From contig DATLEZ010000095.1 in the NCBI GenBank assembly GCA_035525055.1, positions 1 through 14,595 of the forward strand: a stretch of 14,595 nt of DNA. The letters are read 5' to 3'. Made by a program: the position numbers and the translations under genes. Positions 6,403-12,303 of this stretch are shown piece after piece. Within the stretch, counting starts at the first letter, position 1. Each line of letters begins with the position of its first letter. The notes beneath the pieces were generated by a model. It made no database searches, had not been told where the DNA came from, and worked only from the letters and a program-made list of their open reading frames with translations. The DNA comes from DATEEG01 sp035525055 (GTDB lineage: Bacteria; Actinomycetota; Acidimicrobiia; Spongiisociales; ZC4RG35).

Positions 6403-6667
6403 CGGGAACGCGCGGGGAACCCCGGCGACACGCTCTTTAGGCCATTTGTTTAATCACCCCAGCGGAGCGGATCTGGTTCCACCTGGTTGTTAGCGGCCAC
6501 GGTGAACCTAAAAACGAAACTGGTGATCGCATGAAGGGCAAGATCGTTCGGATCGTTGCTGCTCTGGGAAGCCTGACGGCATTGATCGTTGCTGGTTCTG
6601 CCACTATGAAGATCGGCTGAAAGGGATTGTCGCCGGTTCCCCGCCCGCACGCGCTACAAACTGCGCG
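6388..6667 (+). ncRNA. Structured leader or free-standing RNA closed by a long-range helix
   Basis: Seen in the sequence: a perfect 8-bp hairpin GTTCCCGG/CCGGGAAC (6388-6395 with 6402-6409), then 6412-6429 pairing with 6629-6644 over 16 bp with only a 2-nt C bulge. After a 3x3 internal loop, 6433-6438 pairs with 6620-6625; after one A.G mismatch, 6440-6443 pairs with 6615-6618. Inside are a bulged hairpin (6475-6483 with 6501-6508, extended by 6484-6488 with 6495-6499) and ATCACC (6453-6458), complementary to GGTGAT (6522-6527) just before a short ORF. A final CGCGC/GCGCG hairpin (6650-6654 with 6663-6667) ends the element. I could not match it to c-di-GMP, c-di-AMP, cobalamin, T-box, 6S, SRP, tmRNA or RNase P RNA consensus. 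It may be a cis-acting leader of the HD operon or an independent RNA. Confidence 0.5.
6531..6620 (+). CDS. Possible 29-residue hydrophobic leader or signal peptide
   Basis: ATG 6531 to TGA 6618-6620 encodes 29 residues: MKGKIVRIV, a hydrophobic core AALGSLTALIVAG, and a short polar end SATMKIG. A positive N-terminus plus one hydrophobic helix suggests a membrane peptide or an export-signal-like precursor. A weak Shine-Dalgarno-like GGTG lies at 6522-6525 but would be sequestered by pairing with 6453-6458. The stop codon lies in the 3' arm of the long-range helix, so a ribosome finishing this ORF would melt that helix. It is 71 nt upstream of the HD-GYP-like gene and in the same direction. It could be a real peptide gene, an attenuator ORF, or a chance ORF inside a structured RNA. 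Confidence 0.4.
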   Translation: MKGKIVRIVAALGSLTALIVAGSATMKIG

Positions 6668-6691
6668 CCAACACCCAGGACTCCAATTCAG

Positions 6692-8050
6692 ATGACAGGT
6701 CTCGCTCGACGACGATTCGTGCTCGCCACCGGTTACGCGCTGGCCGGTCTTGGCGTGCTCGCCGGGTCGGCAATCTTCGACCCGCGATTTCCCACCTTCT
6801 ACCGCTGGGCCTTGTTTGCCATCGCCTTTGCGGTCCTCGAATACAACTCGGTCGAAGTCAACGATCGTCTGTTCCAGAGCTCGTCGGTGATGGTGGCTCT
6901 CACGGCCGGGATCGTCTTCGCCCTCGACGGGGATTCGGCGGCTCTTGGTCTGGCGAGCATTGCTGCTCTCGGACCGCTTCTTCCCGATGATCTCCGGCAT
7001 CGACGCTGGTTCCAACCGATGGCCAACATGGGGCAGATGGTCATCTCGGCGGGGGCCGCCGGGTTTGTCCTGGACATCATGTTGAAAGACGTGGGCTTCG
7101 CCACCAGGCGCGATCTGGTGCGAATCGTGGTGGCTGGCGTGGTGGCGTCGGCTGTCTACACCCTCATCAATTGGCAGCTTGTCAGGTTTGCGGTTGTGTA
7201 TGTCTATCGGACCCGCGATGTGGTCCCGTGGTCGAGGATGTCCCTCTTCGTTGGCTCGCTCCTGACGATGGGAATCGTGGGGGCGCTACTGGGAACGACG
7301 ATCGTCTTCGTAGCCTCCCGGGGCGAACCTGCGGTCACTCCTCTCATCCTGGTCGTCTATCTAATCGGTCACCTGTCACTTTCTTCGTATGCCCAGCTTC
7401 GAGAGGCGCACGAAGCCACATTGCGAGGCTTCGTCAAGGCCCTTGAGGCCAAAGACCTCTACACAAGGGGCCACACCGAACGAGTGGCCTATTTCGCCCA
7501 ACTCACCGGTCAGGAACTCTCATTTTCCGGCACTCAGTTGGAGCGCCTTCGCTGGGCGGCGCTCATACACGACGTCGGGAAGCTGGCGGTGCCCGGTGAG
7601 CTCATCCGCAAGAAGGGGAGGCTATCCGCCGACGAGTACCTGGACATGAAAGCCCACGCCCACCTGGTTGAGGAGATCCTGGCGGAAGTCGAGTTCCTCG
7701 AGCCCATGGTCGACATCGCTTCGAGCCATCACTCCCACTACGACGGATCGGGGTATGGAGGGCGGGGACATCGTTCGGGCACGCAACCGAGCCTGGAGAG
7801 CTGCATCCTCGCGGTTGCTGATGCCTTTGATGCCATGACCTCCACCCGCAGCTACCGCATGGCACTGACCCAGGCGTTTGCGATCGAGGAGCTGCGCCAG
7901 CACGCTGGTACACAGTTCCATCCCGACGTCATCGATGCCCTCGAGCGGGGTCTCCGGAAAGTGGGGGAGACCTACGGATCGCGCAATCTCGACGACGAGG
8001 AACTGGCACGTCGGCTGGCGGAGCAGCAGGTGGTTGATGAGGCCGTCTGA
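6692..8050 (+). CDS. Membrane-anchored HD-GYP-like phosphohydrolase (GYP replaced by GYG)
   Basis: Likely a cyclic-dinucleotide phosphodiesterase or related HD hydrolase facing the cytosol. The 452 residues have about six or seven membrane segments in 10-230, a short linker (SSYAQLREAHEATLRGFVKALEAKD), and an HD-GYP-type domain from about 240. Metal-site features: His261 (GHTERVA), HD293-294 in LIHDVGKLAVP with Lys297, His324 in KAHAHLVEEIL, His346-His347 in HHSHYDGSGYG, and Asp377 and Asp380 in ADAFDAMTS with RSYR. The DGSGYG has Gly where canonical enzymes have the Pro of GYP, and the glycine-leucine usually next is GRG. It starts at ATG 6692 with a weak AGGA about 11 nt upstream. It overlaps the next gene by 14 nt. 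Activity is plausible because every metal ligand is kept; c-di-GMP as substrate is inferred. Confidence 0.85.
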   Translation: MTGLARRRFVLATGYALAGLGVLAGSAIFDPRFPTFYRWALFAIAFAVLEYNSVEVNDRLFQSSSVMVALTAGIVFALDGDSAALGLASIAALGPLLPDDLRHRRWFQPMANMGQMVISAGAAGFVLDIMLKDVGFATRRDLVRIVVAGVVASAVYTLINWQLVRFAVVYVYRTRDVVPWSRMSLFVGSLLTMGIVGALLGTTIVFVASRGEPAVTPLILVVYLIGHLSLSSYAQLREAHEATLRGFVKALEAKDLYTRGHTERVAYFAQLTGQELSFSGTQLERLRWAALIHDVGKLAVPGELIRKKGRLSADEYLDMKAHAHLVEEILAEVEFLEPMVDIASSHHSHYDGSGYGGRGHRSGTQPSLESCILAVADAFDAMTSTRSYRMALTQAFAIEELRQHAGTQFHPDVIDALERGLRKVGETYGSRNLDDEELARRLAEQQVVDEAV

Positions 8051-9377
8051 GGTGACCAGCGAGCCGATCTGGCAGCGGTTGGCGCCTCCTGTGCTCGGAG
8101 CGTCGATGGCGGCGCTGGCACTTCAATTCACGTCATCGCCAATGCTGTACATCGTCCTCGGGATCTTCGGACTGGCTGCTGGGGCTCAGCTCGGCGTGCC
8201 GTCGGCCAACGGCCGTCGCTTTGGATTGGCGGTCGCAATCGGCACGGCCGCGCCGATTTTCCTGATCGAGGGCACACAGGTCGACGTGCCCTCCGTCCTC
8301 GTGGTTTATGGCGCCGGCATGGCGATCGGGGGCCTTGTCTTCTCCATCAGGCCGACCGCCAAGGCCGACTCCTCGGTTCTCCGTTCGTTGATCGGAATGA
8401 CGATTTATGCAATCGTCTTCAACCTGGTTCGCCGATCGGAAGCCGTGCAATCGATCGAGCAAGGATGGAGGATTCTGGTCCCGTTGGTGATTGCCGCCAC
8501 AGTCTGGCTTCTGATAGACACACTGATCTGGATCCTTGCCGAGGAGCAAGGCGACTTACGGTGGCATACGTTTGGGGCAGGCTTCACCGGTGACGCCAAC
8601 GTGTTCGTAAGCCTGGTGGCCACCGGGGCTTTGTTCGGGTTGAGCTACCGGACGCTCGGTGTCTTTGCGCTGGGAGTTGCGGTCCTGCCCTTCATCTTCG
8701 CTCACTCGGCCTTTGCCAGGTTTCAGCAGATCAAACGCACCTACCGGCAAACAATCAGAGCGCTCGCCAGGCTCCCGGAGGTGGCGGGTCTGGGGGAGGA
8801 GGGCCATGCCGATCGGACTGCCAATCTGGCGTTGGCGGTCGGTCATGACCTGGGTTTAAACCGCTCCAACATCGATGAACTCGAGTATGCCGCGTTGATG
8901 CACGACATCGGGAGGATCACCCTCACCGAACCGGCCATCATCAGGGTTGGCTACACGGACGACGACATCGCACGCTGGGGGGCGGAGATCATTTCCCAGG
9001 CGCCCTATTTGGAGCGAATAGCTGATCATGTTCGACGGTTGCACGAGCCATATCGCAAGCCGGGTGAGCAATCCGATCCGGCCATCTCGACGATTTCGAA
9101 GATCGTTCGGGCGACCAGCGCCTACGACCACCTCGTTGTCGAGCGCGAACTGTCCGCCCTCCAGGCTATCGAGGTACTACACCAGGGAGCCGCGTACGAC
9201 TTCGATCCCACCGTCGTAGCTTCGATGCGAAGAGTGCTCGAGCGCAGGGGCGCATTCAATCCCGGGTTGAACTCTGCGGGTTCAACTCACTCGGGCCCAA
9301 TTCACCCGGGTTCTGGGCACGCGGGCTCTGGCAGCCATCCCTCGAACCGTCCCCAGCCCGCCCGAAAACTTCCTTGA
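8037..9377 (+). CDS. Degenerate membrane HD-domain paralogue of the preceding protein
   Basis: About 446 residues with a similar plan: about six to eight hydrophobic helices (12-225), the linker RFQQIKRTYRQTIRALARL, then an HD domain. Retained: His257 in GHADRTA and His289-Asp290 in LMHDIGRI. Changed: the HHExxDGxGYP segment is LHEPYRKPGEQSDP (335-348), so the second His of the pair is kept (His336) but DGxGYP is lost; ADxFDA reads ATSAYDH. The domain is therefore HD without GYP, possibly a binding or regulatory partner rather than a full phosphodiesterase (inference). A proline/glycine/serine/histidine tail with pentapeptide repeats ends it. The start is ATG 8037 (overlapping the upstream stop by 14 nt) or GTG 8052, 1 nt after that stop. 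Either way translation is probably coupled. Confidence 0.8.
   Translation: MRPSEVTSEPIWQRLAPPVLGASMAALALQFTSSPMLYIVLGIFGLAAGAQLGVPSANGRRFGLAVAIGTAAPIFLIEGTQVDVPSVLVVYGAGMAIGGLVFSIRPTAKADSSVLRSLIGMTIYAIVFNLVRRSEAVQSIEQGWRILVPLVIAATVWLLIDTLIWILAEEQGDLRWHTFGAGFTGDANVFVSLVATGALFGLSYRTLGVFALGVAVLPFIFAHSAFARFQQIKRTYRQTIRALARLPEVAGLGEEGHADRTANLALAVGHDLGLNRSNIDELEYAALMHDIGRITLTEPAIIRVGYTDDDIARWGAEIISQAPYLERIADHVRRLHEPYRKPGEQSDPAISTISKIVRATSAYDHLVVERELSALQAIEVLHQGAAYDFDPTVVASMRRVLERRGAFNPGLNSAGSTHSGPIHPGSGHAGSGSHPSNRPQPARKLP
9258..9332 (+). repeat. Five 15-bp units encoding an HxGSG-like pentapeptide tail
   Basis: In-frame tandem units at the C-terminus of the second HD protein: NPGLN, SAGST, HSGPI, HPGSG, HAGSG (residues 408-432). 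The DNA units share a CNCGGGT/CT core with a 15-nt period. Their divergence grows leftwards, which suggests stepwise duplication. Confidence 0.65.
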
Positions 9378-9383
9378 GCCAGT

Positions 9384-9400
9384 GCGGCTCTGTAGGCCGC
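9384..9400. terminator. Weak bidirectional hairpin between convergent genes
   Basis: GCGGC (9384-9388) pairs with GCCGC (9396-9400) around a 7-nt loop, in the 40-nt gap between the stop codons of the HD gene (9377) and the DUF5317 gene (9418). There is no clear U tract on either strand, so it could be a GC-type terminator or nothing. Confidence 0.3.
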
Positions 9401-9417
9401 GAGCTCCGGCGTTCTAA

Positions 9418-10002
9418 TCAAAGGCGAGAAGCAGATCCGGCCTGAGCGCGGGCGCCTCTCTTGAACCAGCGAATGGGCCGTCGGAGTTCGAACTCGACGA
9501 AGCGCCCCAGTCCAACGGCTAGGAATACATCACCCAGCGAGAGGACCTGGCCGTAATTGGCGATCCTGATGGGAATCACGTCGGCCAGAAAGACCAGCCG
9601 CGAGGTCTCGTTGAGGATCACGTGCTTGAACCCTTCGGCGATCTCGGGGTCTCCCGGCGCAAACCCCGAAGCCACCTCAGCAGCTTCTGCCAGCACCGGC
9701 ATGCCGCCGTTCAGGGCGATGACGACAAAGTTCATCAGGACACCGAGGCCGGCTAGCCAGAGCCCGGGGCGGTCGCGGTTGATGATGACCAGCAAGAGCA
9801 AGGGGACGTAGCTCAACAGAATGAGCGCTACCCCCCAGGTGGCGGCCGAGGGCGGGACGAACTGGGCACCGATCTGAAGGATGAAACCAAGTGGAAGCAG
9901 CCACCAGTGGTTGAGGTGGATATCCCCCAGGTTGACCATCCGTCCCCCGCGCAGAATCGCGATGGTCATAGATAAGAAGAGAACCATCGCCAGCCATAGC
10001 AT
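9418..10002 (-). CDS. DUF5317 family membrane protein
   Basis: The 194 residues have about four clear hydrophobic segments (1-17, 32-48, 54-74, 80-98) and a weaker one around 155-168, ending in a basic cytosolic tail (RRPIRWFKRGARAQ). The NFVVIALNGGMPV stretch (91-103), with the following acidic loop and ANYGQVLSLGDVFLAVGLGRFVE (148-170), is what I associate with DUF5317, a family of unknown function common in actinobacteria and Firmicutes. It starts at ATG 10002 with TACCGT 6 nt upstream and no Shine-Dalgarno sequence. The start codon is only 35 nt from the divergent enoyl-CoA hydratase start. No function can be given. Confidence 0.7.
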   Translation of the reverse strand: MLWLAMVLFLSMTIAILRGGRMVNLGDIHLNHWWLLPLGFILQIGAQFVPPSAATWGVALILLSYVPLLLLVIINRDRPGLWLAGLGVLMNFVVIALNGGMPVLAEAAEVASGFAPGDPEIAEGFKHVILNETSRLVFLADVIPIRIANYGQVLSLGDVFLAVGLGRFVEFELRRPIRWFKRGARAQAGSASRL

Positions 10003-10008
10003 GGGGCG

Positions 10009-10014
10009 ACGGTA
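10009..10014 (-). promoter_or_regulatory. TACCGT -10 box, leaderless start of the DUF5317 gene
   Basis: On the minus strand TACCGT lies 6 nt before ATG 10002. Same arrangement and hexamer as at 2288-2293. Confidence 0.45.
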
Positions 10015-10020
10015 TCACAT

Positions 10021-10025
10021 GGAGG
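10021..10025 (+). promoter_or_regulatory. Ribosome binding site GGAGG for the hydratase gene
   Basis: A clear GGAGG, 12 nt before ATG 10038. It is one of the few strong Shine-Dalgarno sequences in the window and supports this start over the nearby out-of-frame ATG at 10019. Confidence 0.6.
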
Positions 10026-10037
10026 AAACTGAGCCCG

Positions 10038-10805
10038 ATGGTGCGATACGAAACTGCCGGAGATCGCGCGACGATCACAATCGACGAGCCCGAGCGGCGT
10101 AATCCGCTGTCTACGGGGACCATGGCAGAGCTGCTCACCCACACCCGGGCGGCCCAGGCCGACCCGTCGGTCAAAGTGATTGTCTATACAGGCGCCGGCG
10201 ACCGCGCATTCTCGGCCGGGGGCGACCTTTCTTCCGGCTTCGTCAACGATCCCCTGGGCCTCCACCGTGACCGGGGAGTGCTGGCCGATCTCTTCCGGGC
10301 CATGTGGCGGGGGGGCAAGCCGACCGTTGCCAGAGTCAACGGGCACGCCCTGGCCGGGGGATTCGGGCTGGCGGTGGCGTGTGACATCACGGTCTGCGTG
10401 GACGATGCCAGGCTCGGCACTCCCGAGATCGACGTCGGCCTCTGGCCAATGATGATCACTGTGCCTCTGGTCCGCGCCATGCCGGCCAAGGCCGTTCTCG
10501 AACTGATGATGACCGGCCGGATCATCACCCCTGAGGAGGCTCTCCGCCTGGGGGCGGTTTCCCGTGTTGTGAGCCGGGCTGAACTCGATCCGGTCGTCGA
10601 CGAAATTGTGAACGGCCTGGCCGCCAAGAGCCCGGCGGTGATGATGCTCGGCCGTGATGCCTTCGACAATGTGGTGGGGGTCCACGTCGACGCCGCCCTC
10701 GAGCATCTCCAGGCGGGGCTGACCGCCGTCGCCCTCACCGAGGACTCCCGGGAGGGAGTGGCGGCCTTCATCGAGAAGCGGGCGCCTCGTTGGACCGGCC
10801 GCTGA
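10038..10805 (+). CDS. Enoyl-CoA hydratase/isomerase family protein (crotonase fold)
   Basis: A soluble acyl-CoA enzyme of the crotonase superfamily, 255 residues, the usual length. The oxyanion-hole segments FSAGGDL (58-64) and NGHALAGGFGLAVACD (101-116) are present, followed by GTPEIDVGLWP (127-137). Of the two glutamates of classical enoyl-CoA hydratase, the one in PEI is kept (Glu130), but the one after the GG of the second oxyanion segment is Gly110 (GGFG). It could therefore be an isomerase, a hydratase variant or another crotonase activity rather than a standard beta-oxidation hydratase. It is divergent from the DUF5317 gene and 38 nt upstream of the sortase, which seems to have its own promoter. 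The family is secure, the reaction is not. Confidence 0.88.
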   Translation: MVRYETAGDRATITIDEPERRNPLSTGTMAELLTHTRAAQADPSVKVIVYTGAGDRAFSAGGDLSSGFVNDPLGLHRDRGVLADLFRAMWRGGKPTVARVNGHALAGGFGLAVACDITVCVDDARLGTPEIDVGLWPMMITVPLVRAMPAKAVLELMMTGRIITPEEALRLGAVSRVVSRAELDPVVDEIVNGLAAKSPAVMMLGRDAFDNVVGVHVDAALEHLQAGLTAVALTEDSREGVAAFIEKRAPRWTGR

Positions 10806-10831
10806 CCCCTGGTGTCCAAGCAGAGCTGGGT

Positions 10832-10837
10832 TAGCCT
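10832..10837 (+). promoter_or_regulatory. TAGCCT -10 box, leaderless start of the sortase gene
   Basis: TTAGCCT (10831-10837) ends 6 nt before GTG 10844, with no Shine-Dalgarno sequence. Identical to the heptamers before 2236 (-) and 11685 (+). Confidence 0.5.
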
Positions 10838-10843
10838 GAGTAG

Positions 10844-11545
10844 GTGACGGCGGGTAAGCAATCCAGGTATCTCGCAATCGCGGGACGAACCCTTCTCGGG
10901 ATCAGTCTTCTGATTGGTCTGTTCCTCTTCTATCAGCTGTTCGTCACCGATTTCATCAACTCCCGGTCACAGGCTGCGGCAGCCGACGAACTCGTTGTCG
11001 TTCTCGCCCAGCGCCGGGACGATCTGACATCGCCGAGCACGACGACCCCTGCGAGCACGACAACCACTGCCCAGGTGGTCGAGTTGCCCGAGCTGGTTGT
11101 CGAGCCGGAGGTTTCCGTCGGCGAGCCCTTCGCCCGGCTCATCATCGACCGGATCGCTCTGGACGCGGTGGTCTTCGAGGGCGTCGACCGCACCACGTTG
11201 AAGTCAGGCCCGGGCCATATGCCAGGTACCCCTCTGCCCGGGCAACCGGGTAACGCCGTGATCAGCGGGCACCGAACCACATATGGTCGGCCGTTCTATG
11301 AGCTCGATCTCTTGGTTGTCGGCGACGAGATCGCCGTCGAGACCGCCCTCGGGATCAGTACGTATTCGGTTCGTGAAATCCTGATCGTGGCGCCGACCGA
11401 CGTCTGGGTCGCCGACAACATGGATGGTGCCTGGCTGACGCTGACGACCTGTCATCCGCGGTTCTCGGCCGCACAGCGACTTATTGTCCAAGCGGAGCTG
11501 ATAGACGGTCCCAATATCGACTACGTGGAAGCGGTGGCGGCATGA
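10844..11545 (+). CDS. Class E-type sortase
   Basis: A membrane-anchored transpeptidase that cleaves a sorting signal on secreted proteins and attaches them to the cell wall; the catalytic domain is outside the membrane. The 233 residues have an N-terminal helix (about 11-34), a Thr/Ser/Pro-rich stalk (61-77, TSPSTTTPASTTTT), and the sortase beta-barrel from about 95. Catalytic residues: His143 in ISGHRTTYG, Cys203 in TLTTCHP, and Arg212 in RFSAAQRL. The TLTTCHPRFSAAQR signature is typical of actinobacterial class E enzymes. GTG start, apparently leaderless. It overlaps the following 40-aa gene by ATGA. No sortase substrate with an LPXTG/LAXTG-like tail is encoded nearby, so it probably acts on proteins encoded elsewhere. 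Confidence 0.92.
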   Translation: MTAGKQSRYLAIAGRTLLGISLLIGLFLFYQLFVTDFINSRSQAAAADELVVVLAQRRDDLTSPSTTTPASTTTTAQVVELPELVVEPEVSVGEPFARLIIDRIALDAVVFEGVDRTTLKSGPGHMPGTPLPGQPGNAVISGHRTTYGRPFYELDLLVVGDEIAVETALGISTYSVREILIVAPTDVWVADNMDGAWLTLTTCHPRFSAAQRLIVQAELIDGPNIDYVEAVAA

Positions 11546-11664
11546 AACGGTGGCAGAAGGTGCTTCTGATCGTGCTCGGGTCGTTGGGAGGACTCGTGGC
11601 CCTCTTTTTCCTCTTCGAGTGGGCAGGCGACTTGCTCGATTCGGGTGGGGCGATTGGTGGATAG
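11542..11664 (+). CDS. 40-residue single-pass membrane protein coupled to the sortase
   Basis: ATG overlaps the sortase stop (ATGA at 11542-11545), indicating translational coupling. The 40 residues have a basic start MKRWQK, one hydrophobic helix (7-25, VLLIVLGSLGGLVALFFLF), and an acidic then glycine-rich end (EWAGDLLDSGGAIGG). No family is recognised. A helper or anchor for the sortase is possible, but this rests only on gene order. Composition matches its neighbours. Confidence 0.6.
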   Translation: MKRWQKVLLIVLGSLGGLVALFFLFEWAGDLLDSGGAIGG

Positions 11665-11670
11665 GGGCAT

Positions 11671-11676
11671 TAGCCT
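11671..11676 (+). promoter_or_regulatory. TAGCCT -10 box for the molybdoenzyme gene
   Basis: TTAGCCT (11670-11676) lies 8 nt before ATG 11685, just after the stop of the 40-aa gene. There is no Shine-Dalgarno sequence, so the gene is probably also transcribed on its own as a leaderless message. Confidence 0.45.
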
Positions 11677-11684
11677 CCCTTGGC

Positions 11685-12296
11685 ATGTCCTTCCTAAGTC
11701 GTAGAAAGGCAGAGCTGACCGAGCGAGGCGTCGACGCCTCGCGGGTGCCCCCCGGCCAGTACGTGACAGATCGATTCCCGGTCCTCCACGCCGGGGTCAC
11801 GCCCAAAGTCCAGCTAGCTAAGTGGGACTTTCGAGTCGAGGGCCTGGCCGACGAACCCGTTGCCTGGTCTTATCAGGAAATGCTCGACATGCCCCAGACC
11901 GAGCGCACGTTCGACATTCATTGCGTCACCAAGTGGTCGAAGCTCGACACGATCTGGCGGGGTGTGGCGGTCACCGAGGTGATGGCGCAGCTCAATCCTT
12001 CCCCTGGAGCGAGCCACGTGCTCGTGCTGGCCGAACAGGGCTTCACCGCCAACATCCCGATCGCCGATTTCGTCCGCCCGGAGAACCTCTTCGCCCATAC
12101 CTTCGGCGGCGAGCCGCTCGAGCCCGACCACGGTTGGCCGCTGCGACTGGTGGTCCCTCATCTCTACTTCTGGAAGTCGGTCAAGTGGGTGCGTGGCCTG
12201 CGTTTTCTTGACCACGACACCCCTGGCTTCTGGGAGCGCAACGGCTACCACATGTACGGCGACCCCTGGCGCGAACAACGCTACTGGGGCGACTAA
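11685..12296 (+). CDS. Sulfite oxidase-like molybdopterin-dependent oxidoreductase
   Basis: A single-domain Mo-molybdopterin enzyme of the sulfite oxidase / MsrP (YedY) superfamily, 203 residues, close to the small actinobacterial members. Key features: PPGQYVTDRFPVLHAGVTP (22-40, the usual opening), WDFRVEGL (47-54), Cys80 in DIHCVTKWSK (the molybdenum ligand), Trp91-Arg92 in DTIWRGV, HGWPLRLVVPHLYFWKSVKWV (149-169, the cofactor-binding segment), and a Trp/Tyr-rich end (GYHMYGDPWREQRYWGD). No Tat or Sec signal is seen, so it is presumably cytosolic. No haem or dimerisation domain. It starts at ATG 11685, 8 nt after TAGCCT; the frame extends upstream only through the 40-aa gene. The natural substrate is unknown. 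Confidence 0.88.
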   Translation: MSFLSRRKAELTERGVDASRVPPGQYVTDRFPVLHAGVTPKVQLAKWDFRVEGLADEPVAWSYQEMLDMPQTERTFDIHCVTKWSKLDTIWRGVAVTEVMAQLNPSPGASHVLVLAEQGFTANIPIADFVRPENLFAHTFGGEPLEPDHGWPLRLVVPHLYFWKSVKWVRGLRFLDHDTPGFWERNGYHMYGDPWREQRYWGD

Positions 12297-12303
12297 AACC
12301 CAC

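Larger units (their letters stand above)
6185..6691. other. 507-bp intergenic region between divergent operons
   Basis: This is the only gap above 300 bp. From left to right it holds the -10 box of the minus-strand operon (6192-6197), an operator-like double site (6217-6237), alternative hairpins and a promoter candidate (6268-6302), a leader hairpin (6316-6357), a second promoter candidate (6376-6402), the long-range helix element (6388-6667) and the 29-codon ORF (6531-6620). A 62-codon frame at 6211-6399 is not convincing as a gene. Confidence 0.7.

Noticed and set aside
6409..6460. c-di-AMP (ydaO-type) riboswitch, suggested by CGGGGAACC next to an HD gene
   Set aside because: The matching GGGTGAATC and CAGCTAACC blocks are not found in the right order on the plus strand. 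The GGGGTGAT and GCTAAC look-alikes are on the minus strand.
6475..6484. T-box-like AGGTGGAACC on the minus strand
   Set aside because: No specifier stem or stem I features, and the downstream minus-strand gene is not amino-acid related. The match is explained by one arm of the local hairpin.
9966..10877. 303-codon minus-strand ORF opposite the hydratase gene
   Set aside because: A shadow frame of a well-supported gene, with no recognisable protein features.
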